A DNA stretch of 64,000 nucleotides from Metapseudomonas sp043392685 (GTDB lineage Bacteria > Pseudomonadota > Gammaproteobacteria > Pseudomonadales > Pseudomonadaceae): assembly GCA_043392685.1 (NCBI GenBank), contig JBHZGM010000012.1. One strand, written 5' to 3'. The translations under genes were made by a program, and so were the position numbers. This document shows positions 38,474 through 50,469 of this stretch, in pieces (the stretch's first letter is position 1; each line of letters starts with the position of its first letter). Under the pieces are notes generated by a model that worked only from the letters and a program-made list of their open reading frames with translations, was not told the origin of the DNA and searched no databases.

Positions 38474-39859
38474 TCAAGCCACGTTCTGTTGGGCGCCCTG
38501 GCAGCTCTGCAGCCAGGCGGTGCGTTTCTGTTGCGCCTGCCGTCCGAGCAGGACGAAGCCGCGCATGGCGCCGGCAGGGTCATGGAAGGCTGCGCTCAGG
38601 CCGTCGCCGGTCGCCTCGCAGCGCCATTGCCCTTCGCATTCGACAGGGGGCGGCAGCAGGCAGAGTGGCGCCGCCGGAGTCTTCACCGTGACCGGCATCA
38701 GCGGGTAGCTGACGGGGGTCGGCTGGCCCAGCAAGGTCCGGGCGAGCGCGCGGATACCTTCGTTGATCGGCGCGAGGTAAGGCAGCAGTTGCCCGTCGAT
38801 CTCGATGCAGTCACCCAGGGCGTAGATACCGGGCTTGGAGGTCTGCAGGCCGGCGTCGACCCGGATGCCGCGCCCGCATTCCAGTCCGGCCTCGGCAGCC
38901 AGTTGCACGTTCGGTCGCAAGCCCACAGCCGAGAGGACGAGGTCCGCGTCGACGGTCTGGCCGTCGGACAGCGTCAGGCGATAGCCGTCCGCCCCCTGCT
39001 CGATGCGCTGCAGGGTGGTGCGCAGATTCCATTGCACACCGAGCCCCGACAGCGCCTGCTGCAGTTGCCGGCCCGCCGCCTCCGGCAGCAGGCGCTCCAT
39101 TGGCCAGGCGCCCAGGCCGATGACCCGCACCTGATACCCGCTGCTCGCCAGATCATTGGCGAACTCGCAACCGATCAGCCCATCACCGAGGATCGCCACG
39201 CTGCGCACGCCTTCCAGGCGCTCGCGGAACTCATGGTAGTCCTGCAGGTTGTTGACGCTGAGCATCGCCTCGGCACAGCCCTCGATGGGCAGACGTACCG
39301 GCGAGGCACCACTGGCCAGCACCAGTTGGCCGTATTCCATTTCGCCGAGACTGGTATGCAGGCGCCGCGCCTGGGTGTCGATCCGCTCGACCCGGCAATG
39401 CGTGTAGATGCGGATGCCAAGGCGCCGCTCCAGCGCCATCGGGCTTTCCGCGGCAAGCGCCGCAGCACTGCGACCCTGCGCCAGCGCGATGGACAGCGCC
39501 GGCTTGGAGTAGTTGTGCCCGGACTCCTGGGTCAGCACACGGATATCCAACTGCGGGTCAGCCTTGCGCAGTTCCTGGGCCAGGCCGTAACCGGCATGGC
39601 CGCTGCCGATGATGACCACCGGCTGGGCGGGAACAGCCGCCGCCAGCGGCTGCTTCACCGCCGCTGGCGGAGTGGCGACGGCGGTGACCGGCTCGCTGAT
39701 CTCGATCATCTCGAAATCGGACTTGCCGACCTTGCAGTCGGGGCACAGCCAGTCTTCGGGTACGTCTTCCCAGCGGGTTCCGGCTGCGATGCCGTCGTCC
39801 GGCCAGCCCAGGGCCTCGTCATAGATCAGGCCACAGATGATGCAGAGCCACTTTTTCAT
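38474..39859 (-). CDS. Rubredoxin-rubredoxin reductase fusion protein
   Basis: A 461-residue natural fusion. Residues 1-52 form a rubredoxin with all four iron ligands (C6, C9, C39, C42) and the WLCPDCKVGKSDF ending. A Pro/Ala linker (about 55-80) leads into an FAD/NAD(P)H reductase with GSGHAGYGLAQEL (85-97), ILGDGLIGCEFANDL for NAD(P)H and the FAD-contacting GDCIEIDGQLLPYLAP. It would pass electrons from NAD(P)H through FAD to the iron centre. It lies 10 nt from both neighbours, between the aldehyde dehydrogenase and the FAD oxidase, and is the only obvious reductase in an operon with a Rieske oxygenase. Confidence 0.9.
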   Translation of the reverse strand: MKKWLCIICGLIYDEALGWPDDGIAAGTRWEDVPEDWLCPDCKVGKSDFEMIEISEPVTAVATPPAAVKQPLAAAVPAQPVVIIGSGHAGYGLAQELRKADPQLDIRVLTQESGHNYSKPALSIALAQGRSAAALAAESPMALERRLGIRIYTHCRVERIDTQARRLHTSLGEMEYGQLVLASGASPVRLPIEGCAEAMLSVNNLQDYHEFRERLEGVRSVAILGDGLIGCEFANDLASSGYQVRVIGLGAWPMERLLPEAAGRQLQQALSGLGVQWNLRTTLQRIEQGADGYRLTLSDGQTVDADLVLSAVGLRPNVQLAAEAGLECGRGIRVDAGLQTSKPGIYALGDCIEIDGQLLPYLAPINEGIRALARTLLGQPTPVSYPLMPVTVKTPAAPLCLLPPPVECEGQWRCEATGDGLSAAFHDPAGAMRGFVLLGRQAQQKRTAWLQSCQGAQQNVA

Positions 39860-39869
39860 AACCGCGCCC

Positions 39870-41315
39870 TCACTCGCCCTTGATACGCAGGGCCAGGTTC
39901 TTGGTCCGTACGTAGCTGTAGAGAGCCTCCTGCCCTTTCTCCCGGCCGAAACCGGACAGCCCTACCCCGCCGAACGGCGTTTCGATGCCGCCCGCATACC
40001 ACTCGTTGACGAACACCTGGCCGGCACACAGGCGACGTGCGCATCGCAGCGCGCGGTTGAGGTCCTGGGTGAAGACGCCCGCCACCAGGCCGAAATCGGT
40101 GCCGTTGGCAATGGCAATGGCTTCTTCCTCGGTATCGAACGGGATCACCGCGAGGACCGGCCCGAACACCTCGGCCTGGGCGATTTCCATGTCCGGGGTG
40201 ACGTCGCGCAATACCGTCGGCGCCATGAAATGCCCGCGCAGTCCAGCGAGCGCCTCGCCGCCGGTAGCGACCACTGCGCCCTGTTCCTCGGCGCGCCGGC
40301 ACATGGCCTCGATTCCCTGGAGCTGGCCGGCGGATATCACCGGCGTGTGGTCCGGATCGTCCTGGCCGAGGCCGATGCTCAGCCCCTTGGCCATCTCCGC
40401 CACCTCGGCCACCACCTCGTCATACACCTCGCGCTGCACCAGCAGGCGCGACATGGCCGAGCAGACCTGGCCGGCGTTGAAGAAGATGCCGTTCCTGACG
40501 CTGCTCAGAACCTGCTCGCGATCGGCGTCGGCGAAGACCAGCGCGGCCGACTTGCCACCCAGTTCCATGACGCTGGGAATTGCGTGCTCGGCGGCAGTGC
40601 GCAGGATGCTCTGGCCGGTACCGACCGAGCCGGTGAAGACGATCTGGTCGACGTCGCGGTGCCCGGCCAGATAGGCGCCCACTTCGCGGCCACGGCCGCA
40701 GATCAGGTTCACCGCACCGCTCGGCAGGCCGGCACGCTCGATGGCCTTGAGCAACACGCACAGTCCCAGCGGCGACAGCTCCGGCGACTTGATCACCACC
40801 GCGTTGCCGGCCGCCAGGGCTGGCGCCAGCGAACGGGCGCAGATGGAAACCGGGAAGTTCCACGGCACGATCTGCAGCGACACGCCCATGGGGTCATAGA
40901 CGGTGAAGTCCATGTAGCCGTTGCCGAGGGGAATGGAGGTCCCCTCGATTTTGTCGGCCATACCGGCGTAGTACTCGAAGTAGCGCGCGGCCTCGACGAA
41001 CTCGTCACGGGCATCGCGCAACCGCTTGCCATTCTCCTGGCAAAGGACCCACGCGCCCTCCTCGGTCAGCGCGCGGATCTGCGCGGCGATCTCCAGCAGC
41101 CAGGCGACACGCTGCGCCGGGCGAGCACGGGTCAGCTCGCCGCTGTCGGCGCAGCGGCGCGCCGCCTGCACGGCGCGCTCCGCATCGGCAATGGTGGCCT
41201 GGGCAATGGTGGCGACCGGCTCGGTGGTACCGGGGTTGCAGACAGTGAGCCGCTGCTCACTGTCGCTCCACTGGCCGTCGATGAAGTTCAGCCAGTGCGA
41301 TGGAATCTGATGCAT
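39870..41315 (-). CDS. Aldehyde dehydrogenase, betaine-aldehyde/PuuC-like
   Basis: A 481-residue NAD(P)-dependent aldehyde dehydrogenase. The catalytic Cys is in FFNAGQVCSAMSR, the general base in MELGGKSAALVF, and the cofactor segment is VPWNFPVSICARSLAPALAAGN. ATG at 41315 is used because GAGG sits 8 nt upstream; a GTG at 41324 would overlap the RBS. It follows the Rieske gene by 10 nt. A Rieske amine monooxygenase of the CntA kind releases an aldehyde, so this enzyme would suit the next step. Confidence 0.88.
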   Translation of the reverse strand: MHQIPSHWLNFIDGQWSDSEQRLTVCNPGTTEPVATIAQATIADAERAVQAARRCADSGELTRARPAQRVAWLLEIAAQIRALTEEGAWVLCQENGKRLRDARDEFVEAARYFEYYAGMADKIEGTSIPLGNGYMDFTVYDPMGVSLQIVPWNFPVSICARSLAPALAAGNAVVIKSPELSPLGLCVLLKAIERAGLPSGAVNLICGRGREVGAYLAGHRDVDQIVFTGSVGTGQSILRTAAEHAIPSVMELGGKSAALVFADADREQVLSSVRNGIFFNAGQVCSAMSRLLVQREVYDEVVAEVAEMAKGLSIGLGQDDPDHTPVISAGQLQGIEAMCRRAEEQGAVVATGGEALAGLRGHFMAPTVLRDVTPDMEIAQAEVFGPVLAVIPFDTEEEAIAIANGTDFGLVAGVFTQDLNRALRCARRLCAGQVFVNEWYAGGIETPFGGVGLSGFGREKGQEALYSYVRTKNLALRIKGE

Positions 41316-41325
41316 GGCGATCACC

Positions 41326-42516
41326 TCAGGCTTTCTGCGCGTAATCGAGCAGTTGCTGGGCGGCCCACTTGTGGAAGTAGTGGGTCGGCAGATCCATCTC
41401 CGGGGAGAACGCGCCGCCGTTGTAGCCAGGAGAGCTGCGGCCCTTCTGCATACCTTCGACCGAAGCGATGTCTTCGGCGAATACCACGCGCCAGGATTCC
41501 TTCACGGCATTGCGCGCGGCCTCGAAGCGAGGATCCAGAGACTCGTCGCCGACGTAGAAGAGGCGCAGGTGCTCGATGGTCTTACCGGGGGCGACCGGCT
41601 CCAGCATCATGGCGAAGGCGTGGTCCGCCTGGATGCCCAGCAGCACGTTGGGGAAGAAGGACACGTACTCGGCAGTGCGCAGGCGGTCTTGCGGCCAGGA
41701 CGGGAAGGTCGGCAGGTGCGTGCCGGCAACGTCGGACAGGTTGTAGGCATGACTACCCTGGCCGGCGAACTGGTCGAACATGATGTTGTAGTGGTCTTCC
41801 AGACGCGAGTAGGTGTTCAGCGCCGGGTGTACCCACGGCAGGTGGTAGGACTCGCAGTAGTTCTCCACTGCCAGCTTCCAGTTGCAGTTGACCTCGATGC
41901 TCAGGGCGCCACCGTTGGCTTCGCGACGCATCAGGTCCATGCCATCGGTGCCGAGGAACTGGCTCCAGCGCTCGGTCAGCGGCGCGAGCTGCTCTTCCAG
42001 GTCCGGCGCATCGGCGGACAGGTTGATGAACACCATGTCCATCCAGATGGCGCTGCGCAGGGCCTTCAGGCCGTGCTTCTCGCAGGCGAAACGCTCGTCC
42101 TTGTGCTGGTTGATGCCGCCGACGTGCGGCGTGCCTTTCAGGCCGCCATTCAAGTCATAGGTCCAGGAATGGTAGGGGCAGCGGATCACGCCCTGTACCT
42201 CGCCGGCTTCCTGCACCAGCTTCACGCCGCGGTGGCTGCAGACGTTGTGGAAGACCTGCACCAGGCCTTCGCGGTTACGCATCATCAGCAGCGGCAGGCC
42301 CATGAAGTCCACGGGCTTCACATAGCTGTTCTTCGGCAGGTCGCTGGCGAAACCGATGCAGGCCCAGTTGCGCCCGAGCACGTGGTCCCGCTCCAGTTCG
42401 AAGTAGCGCTGCTCGGTATAGAACTCGTTGGTCAGGCCGTGAGCTTCATGGATGGGAGCCAGAACGGTTTCCAGGACGTGGGTGGGGATCAGGCGGGAGT
42501 CAGTCGAAAGGGTCAT
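41326..42516 (-). CDS. Rieske oxygenase alpha subunit, quaternary-amine type
   Basis: A 396-residue Rieske non-haem iron oxygenase. The [2Fe-2S] ligands are C93, H95, C113 and H116 (CSHRG and CPYHSW). The catalytic iron ligands are H225 and H230 in ENYCESYHLPWVHP. The residue that bridges the two centres is Glu222, where most Rieske oxygenases have Asp; Glu at this place is known from carnitine oxygenase CntA. This points to a quaternary ammonium substrate. It heads the six-gene operon and is divergent from a BCCT transporter. The exact substrate is not determined. Confidence 0.88.
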   Translation of the reverse strand: MTLSTDSRLIPTHVLETVLAPIHEAHGLTNEFYTEQRYFELERDHVLGRNWACIGFASDLPKNSYVKPVDFMGLPLLMMRNREGLVQVFHNVCSHRGVKLVQEAGEVQGVIRCPYHSWTYDLNGGLKGTPHVGGINQHKDERFACEKHGLKALRSAIWMDMVFINLSADAPDLEEQLAPLTERWSQFLGTDGMDLMRREANGGALSIEVNCNWKLAVENYCESYHLPWVHPALNTYSRLEDHYNIMFDQFAGQGSHAYNLSDVAGTHLPTFPSWPQDRLRTAEYVSFFPNVLLGIQADHAFAMMLEPVAPGKTIEHLRLFYVGDESLDPRFEAARNAVKESWRVVFAEDIASVEGMQKGRSSPGYNGGAFSPEMDLPTHYFHKWAAQQLLDYAQKA

Positions 42517-42925
42517 TCTTGTTCTCTCTTGTTGGTTGCACGGCAGGCTTGGCCTTGATGCCTGGGGCAAAGTTTCAGCAAGAGGGAGAACTGCGGACAA
42601 ACGATTTATTTAAGCCTTATTTATTACTTTTGATCATCAATTCAACTCTTCCCCAATTCCTGCTCCCTGATACTCCTTTGGCCATCATCCAATCCACACC
42701 GAGCACTCTATTAGTGAATAAAAGTAATGAGTTGATGACTACAAATGGTTTGTCGGAGTCCCCTCCATTCCCCCATTTTGTTGTCACGTCCCGGGCGCTG
42801 GTCGGCCCGAGACCACCTCTGGGTGAAGCCGCCGCCAGGGATCGCGCCACCTGCCAGGAGGCAGGAGGTCGGCTTCAACCCACCGTGATCCAAAACCCTT
42901 GAACAAAAACAAAAGGGGACAATCC
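42517..42925. promoter_or_regulatory. AT-rich divergent control region of the amine module
   Basis: 409 bp between the Rieske operon and the BCCT gene, more AT-rich than the surroundings. It contains an inverted pair, ATTACTTTT (42623-42631) and AAAAGTAAT (42721-42729), each followed toward the centre or edge by a GTTGATGA/TCATCAA word. These could be LysR-type sites bridging both promoters. No sigma-54 box was found. Confidence 0.4.
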
Positions 42926-44629
42926 ATGCGTGCCGAGTCAGGTCTGCTGAAAGGCCTCAATCCCACCGTAACGGTCATCTCGCTGGTGGCTGTCGTAACC
43001 TTCGTACTGTCTTGCGCCCTCTTCGCCGAAAGGGCTGGCGCAGTCTTCCAGAGCACTTCCGACTTCATCCTGCACAACTTCAAGTGGTTCTACCTGGTCT
43101 CCGTCAGCGGTGTGCTGGGCCTGCTGATCTACCTGATGTCCAGCCGCTACGGGCACATCAAGCTCGGCCGCGACGAGGACAAGCCCGAGTTCAGTTTCGG
43201 CTCCTGGATCGCCATGTTGTTCAGTGGCGGCATGGGCATCGGCCTGATCTTCTGGTCGGTGGCCGAACCCATGTGGCACTACGCGGGCAACCCCTTCGCC
43301 ACCGGCCTCACCGATGAAGCGGCCACCACCGCGATGCGCATCACCCTGTTCCACTGGGGCCTGCACCCCTGGGCGATCTTCACCATCGTCGGCCTCGGCC
43401 TGGCCTACTTCGCCTACCGCAAAGGCCTGCCGCTGACCATGCGTTCGATTCTCTATCCGCTGATTGGCGAGCGCATCTACGGCCCCATCGGCCATGTGGT
43501 AGACATCCTCGCCGTGGTCATCACTGCCTTCGGTGTGTCCCAGTCCCTGGGCCTCGGCGTGGTGCAGATGAACACCGGCCTGAGCCAGGTTTTCGACCTG
43601 CCCATCAGCCTGGGCGTGCAGATCACCCTGATCGTCGCCATCACCATCGTCACCACCGTCTCGGTCATGGCTGGCCTGTCGCGCGGCATGAAGCTCCTGT
43701 CCGAATGGAACATGTTGCTGTCGGTGGTCCTGGTGGCCCTGGTCCTGCTGCTGGGCCCTACCCGCTACATCCTCAACCTCATGCTGGAAAGCACCGGTGA
43801 CTACGCGCAGAACATCATCGGTCTGAGCTTCTGGAGCGACACCCAGAAGGACAGCGGCTGGCAGAACTGGTGGACCGCCTTCTACTGGCCCTGGTGGATG
43901 ACCTGGGGGCCCTTCGTCGGCCTTTTCATCGCCCGCATTTCCAAGGGGCGCAGCATTCGGGAACTGATTGCCGGCGCGCTGCTGGTACCCACCCTGGTCA
44001 CCATCATCTGGATGTCGGTCTTTGGCGGCGCCGCCCTGAAGAGCGAGCAGGATGACCGCCAGAACCACGAGCAACAGGTCGCCAGCGCCCAGCTGCAAGG
44101 CGAGCAAGCCAAGTTCGAAGGCGGCACGGTGCTGCTGGCCACCAAGCAGGAAACCACGGCGGCCATGTTCACCCTGCTGCAGAAGATAGACACTGGCCTG
44201 CTGGGCCAGGCACTCAGCGTGCTGGTCTGCATCCTCCTGGCCACCTACTTCATCACCTCCGCCGACTCGGGTACCCAGGTGCTCTGTACGCTGAACTCCC
44301 TGGGCAGCACCAACCCACCCCAGAGCATCCGCCTGCTGTGGTGCGTGCTGGAGGGCGCCATTGCCACGGGCCTGCTTCTGGCGGGCGGACTCAAGGCCAT
44401 CCAGATGGCCAGCATCGCCGCCGGCCTGCCCATCGCCGCATTCATCCTGCTGATCAGCTACACCCTGATGCGCAGCCTGCGCCAGGAGGCCGCTGGCGGC
44501 CTGCCCCAATTACCTCCGGGCAGCCGTAACCCCCTGCAGGAACACACCCCGGAGGGCGTCCCGCACATTGACGGACCGGTACCGGGCGCAGCCCTGAACG
44601 TCGGCTTGACCGCGAAAAGAGCTGGCTGA
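42926..44629 (+). CDS. BCCT-family transporter (betaine/carnitine/choline type)
   Basis: A 567-residue secondary transporter with 12 helices. The BCCT signature tryptophans are in the helix-8 region (FYWPWWMTWGPFVGLFIARISKGR), and GGMGIGLIFWSVAEPMWHY marks the substrate path. The ATG at 42926 has AGGGG 7 nt upstream. About 50 residues after helix 12 form a soluble tail. It is divergent from the Rieske operon, so it probably imports the quaternary amine that the oxygenase attacks. A hairpin terminator follows. Confidence 0.9.
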   Translation: MRAESGLLKGLNPTVTVISLVAVVTFVLSCALFAERAGAVFQSTSDFILHNFKWFYLVSVSGVLGLLIYLMSSRYGHIKLGRDEDKPEFSFGSWIAMLFSGGMGIGLIFWSVAEPMWHYAGNPFATGLTDEAATTAMRITLFHWGLHPWAIFTIVGLGLAYFAYRKGLPLTMRSILYPLIGERIYGPIGHVVDILAVVITAFGVSQSLGLGVVQMNTGLSQVFDLPISLGVQITLIVAITIVTTVSVMAGLSRGMKLLSEWNMLLSVVLVALVLLLGPTRYILNLMLESTGDYAQNIIGLSFWSDTQKDSGWQNWWTAFYWPWWMTWGPFVGLFIARISKGRSIRELIAGALLVPTLVTIIWMSVFGGAALKSEQDDRQNHEQQVASAQLQGEQAKFEGGTVLLATKQETTAAMFTLLQKIDTGLLGQALSVLVCILLATYFITSADSGTQVLCTLNSLGSTNPPQSIRLLWCVLEGAIATGLLLAGGLKAIQMASIAAGLPIAAFILLISYTLMRSLRQEAAGGLPQLPPGSRNPLQEHTPEGVPHIDGPVPGAALNVGLTAKRAG

Positions 44630-44658
44630 ACCTGGCCCACTGCGGCCACCTGAAAGCA

Positions 44659-44691
44659 CCGAAGCCGACAGCCACAAGCTGTCGGCTTCGG
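44659..44691 (+). terminator. Terminator after the BCCT gene
   Basis: A perfect 14-bp stem, CCGAAGCCGACAGC and its complement, with a CACAA loop, 30 nt after the stop codon. It is followed by a short T-containing stretch. Confidence 0.75.
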
Positions 44692-44796
44692 TCGTTTCGG
44701 CTCACCAGGATCCACAAGGCCGCGAGATCCGCGTCAGTCAGCACCCCATCCGCCCCCAATGCCGTCGGGAGCATCCGGGACACCAAGTGAAGCTAT

Positions 44797-45708
44797 TCAG
44801 CCGCCCTGAACCGAGGGTTGAGCCATCAGCCACTCCCGAAACAGGCGCACGCTATCCCTGAGACCACGCTCGCTCTCAGGCTCCAGCAGGCAGAACTTGG
44901 CATCAGTGCGCAGCACCAGATCATTGGGCTTGACCAGGACACCACTGTCGAGAGGGTCATCCACCAGCTTGTTCCAGGCCAGCGCCACGCCCTGCCCGCT
45001 AATGGCAGACTGGATCAGCATGCTGTAGCTGTTGATGTTTACCCGATGCCTGGGAGTCAATGGCTCATGGCCCAACCGTTTGAACCATTCCGGCCAGCCG
45101 ATCCAGTCCCTTTGCGGATCCTCCAGCCAAAGCCAGGTGCAGGATGACAGCCCATCCAGGGAAGACAGCTGAGGATTCTTGGCCAGGTAGCCGGGACTGC
45201 AAACGAGGAAGATTTCTTCCGAGAAGAGCGGCGTAACCGCCATCCCCTTCGGAGGTGTATTGCAGTAGTACAACGCCAGGTCGCACTCCAGCCTGGAAAA
45301 GTCCTGCACATGGTCATGGGCAATGATCCGCAGATCGATGTCCTCATGCTGGCTCTGGAACTCCGCCACCTTGGGCAGTAGCCACAGGGATGCCATGGCC
45401 GTACTGGTGGCGACGGTCACCTGCTGGTCACCTTGCCATTGCCGAATCTCACCGGTGGTGCGCGCCAGGCGAGTCATGCAGTCCCGCACCGTCTCGAAGT
45501 AGAGCAGTCCCGTGGGGGTCAGGCTCATTGCGCGCGTCGTGCGAGTGAACAGCACCTTGCCCAGATAGTCTTCGAGCAGCCGCACCTGGCGGCTGACAGC
45601 CCCCTGGGTGACATTCAACTCCTTGGCCGCGAGGGTGAAACTCAGATGGCGGGCGGCCGACTCGAATGCAATCAGGCTGTGCAAGGGGGGAAGCGGTTGG
45701 ATTTTCAC
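44797..45708 (-). CDS. LysR-family regulator, GcvA-like
   Basis: A 303-residue LTTR. The HTH (about 8-65: LIAFESAARHLSFTLAAKELNVTQGAVSRQVRLLE) and the pattern of the effector domain resemble GcvA and other regulators of glycine/amine catabolism. It is convergent with the BCCT gene. It is the only regulator near the amine module, so control of the BCCT/Rieske divergent promoters is likely but not shown. Confidence 0.87.
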   Translation of the reverse strand: MKIQPLPPLHSLIAFESAARHLSFTLAAKELNVTQGAVSRQVRLLEDYLGKVLFTRTTRAMSLTPTGLLYFETVRDCMTRLARTTGEIRQWQGDQQVTVATSTAMASLWLLPKVAEFQSQHEDIDLRIIAHDHVQDFSRLECDLALYYCNTPPKGMAVTPLFSEEIFLVCSPGYLAKNPQLSSLDGLSSCTWLWLEDPQRDWIGWPEWFKRLGHEPLTPRHRVNINSYSMLIQSAISGQGVALAWNKLVDDPLDSGVLVKPNDLVLRTDAKFCLLEPESERGLRDSVRLFREWLMAQPSVQGG

Positions 45709-45902
45709 GACTAAGGCACCACATGTTCTTTTTATTCAACTGTGCCGCCATTTTAATAGTCTCGGCGTCTGTCTGGGGCGCCGGATGAATAAACCCGGGA
45801 AAACGCCCAACAGGTCAGCCAGGGGCAACCAATGGGTGATTTGTTCGCTTAATAGCCCGGGCTTCGGGAAACGACCTCAGCAGAATTCAGGGTTTCGCCC
45901 AG

Positions 45903-46904
45903 TCACTCGGAATGCGCAGTGGTTCGCTCGGTTGCCCCAGCCTGCAATCGCTGCGACTCCGCCTCCAGATAGTCCATGAGTGCTGCGACGTCGGCATCGC
46001 CCAGACGGAGATTGGGCATGGCCACCTTGCCGTATTGCTGGAACAGCTGGCTCGCCAGCGGATCATTTTCCGCCAGCATCCTGTCCGGTTCCTTGATCCA
46101 GCGAGCCAGCCAGGCGGGGTCCCGCAGGCGGGTCACGCCCAACAGATCGGGGCCGATGCTGCGCAGCGCGCTCAGTTCACCACGCGCGGCCCCGAGGGTG
46201 TGGCAGGCACTGCAGCGAGTGCGAAAGAGCTGCTCTCCGGAGGACGGTGGCCGAATGGCCGGGGCGTCGGCGTAATCCCGCTCGTTCCCTGAAGCCTCCT
46301 TCCAGTTCTGCAGGTTGTTGGCGAGCTTGTCGGCAAGGATGTAGGGGTTCTCGAATGGCGAGACCTTCATCCATTGGCCGGTGGCCTGGTTGCCGATGAT
46401 CAGGCTCAGATTGTGCTGCTTGAGGTCGTTCGGATCGCCCCCCCGGGCCAGCAGTCCCAACTGCTCGCGCAATTGGTTGATTGCGTCGAAATCCCCGGTG
46501 AGGAAGAGCCAGCCTGGTGCCACCTGGAACTTCTCAGCATAGGCCTTGAGTACCTCCGGTGTGTCATGGAGCGGGTCGATGCTGATGGAGTAGAAGTAGA
46601 CCTCTCGCCCGACCTGGTTGCCCAGCAGCTTCTGCACCTGGCGCAGGCGTGCGGTTTCCAGCGGACAGGTATCGCCACAGCTGGTGAAGATGAAATTCAC
46701 CAGCACCACCTTGCCTTCGATCAGGTCATCGAAGAAGCGCAGGGACCGACCCTCCTGGTCGATCAGCTCGGTGTTGGGAAAGTAGCTCGAATCCCAGACC
46801 GATGCCGAAGCAACCGGCGTGACATGCTCCCGATAACCAATGACCGTGGCGAGCAAGGCGAGGATGGCGATGCCCGCGATTACGCTGCGCTGTCGTCCGG
46901 ACAT
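45903..46904 (-). CDS. Sco1/SenC-cytochrome c fusion protein
   Basis: A 333-residue exported protein. An N-terminal hydrophobic helix (about 8-23) anchors or exports it. The Sco thioredoxin-like domain (about 40-200) has the copper-binding pair C76 and C80 (TSCGDTCP) and H164. A cytochrome c domain (about 218-325) has CSACH (231-235) and axial Met296. It should bind copper and haem in the periplasm, for delivering copper or electrons. It sits 29 nt downstream of the multicopper oxidase gene, which suggests it serves that enzyme. Confidence 0.88.
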   Translation of the reverse strand: MSGRQRSVIAGIAILALLATVIGYREHVTPVASASVWDSSYFPNTELIDQEGRSLRFFDDLIEGKVVLVNFIFTSCGDTCPLETARLRQVQKLLGNQVGREVYFYSISIDPLHDTPEVLKAYAEKFQVAPGWLFLTGDFDAINQLREQLGLLARGGDPNDLKQHNLSLIIGNQATGQWMKVSPFENPYILADKLANNLQNWKEASGNERDYADAPAIRPPSSGEQLFRTRCSACHTLGAARGELSALRSIGPDLLGVTRLRDPAWLARWIKEPDRMLAENDPLASQLFQQYGKVAMPNLRLGDADVAALMDYLEAESQRLQAGATERTTAHSE

Positions 46905-46933
46905 GACCGTGGCCCTTCGCGTCGTCAGTCTTG

Positions 46934-49771
<2,838 letters not shown>

Positions 49772-50343
49772 ATCCACCTCTTCGGCATGAACGAAGGGAC
49801 AGCCACGGTCACGTAACCACTGGCAGGAAACACCGCACAACAAGACCACAGGGCAGAGCCAGGTCCGCCCGCTAACAGGAGTGTTTGGAGTAGTGGCACA
49901 TTGGCCTTGGGTCGATCTTTTTATCTGTAACAATATGTGTCAACACATCAAACGATTCCTATTCGTTGAAAGGTCGGATTGTCGGCACAAGCGGTAGCGT
50001 CCAAGGTGCGGCGTCAATCTCCCGGCTTGGCCGCAATTGCGGATCCAGAACGGTAATCGCCGGAGGTTGCGCGGGGGCATTTCTCGTCCCCCTCACCGTC
50101 TTCTGGTGGATCGGATGAACTTCAGGAAAGGCGATTCCGGTGTGTTCCTGCACGGGAAGTACTGGTACGACTTCGAACTACCGAAGGATGGCATCCAGTC
50201 CCTCCACGACATCGACGACCACGGTCGCGCGCAGCGCCAAGGCCTCCGGCCACCGTGCTGGGCGGATCCTCTGTGCTCTTGTCCTGACTGCTTCACCACA
50301 GCCTTGGCTGCATTGCCGGCGAACGTCCTGTTGCCACATCAGC
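49772..50343. other. Gap upstream of the sulfur island
   Basis: About 570 bp with no credible gene. Short frames in both directions have no recognisable family. Near the right end the word CTGTTGCCACA occurs twice, 15 bp apart (50328-50338 and 50343-50353), running into the palindrome at 50344-50385. Confidence 0.4.
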
Positions 50344-50398
50344 TGTTGCCACACCAACAGTGAAGGAACTGTTGGTGTGGCAACACTCGTTCAACAGT
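50344..50398. promoter_or_regulatory. Upstream activator site of sfnE, with 17-bp palindrome
   Basis: A perfect inverted repeat with 17-nt arms (50344-50360 and 50369-50385; core CCAACAG and CTGTTGG) and an 8-nt centre, followed by TCGTTCAACAGT at 50387-50398. CAACAGT occurs at 50355 and 50392, and inverted at 50368. The last copy ends 72 nt before the -24 box. The same heptamer is found in the sfnF/sfnB-like control region, so it is a candidate SfnR operator. Confidence 0.55.
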
Positions 50399-50439
50399 CC
50401 GCTTCTCCAGCAACACTCAATCAGCACATCAATAAATCA

Positions 50440-50452
50440 CAACTGATTGATT
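50440..50452. promoter_or_regulatory. IHF-like site in the sfnE promoter
   Basis: CAACTGATTGATT fits the IHF consensus (inverse of WATCAA-N4-TTR) exactly and lies between the upstream site and the -24/-12 promoter in an AT-rich stretch, the usual place for an IHF bend. Confidence 0.55.
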
Positions 50453-50469
50453 TATATGGATTTTATTGA

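Noticed and set aside
50037..50363. Short plus-strand frame upstream of sfnE
   Set aside because: No homology recognised, and it runs into the palindrome and repeats of the sfnE control region.
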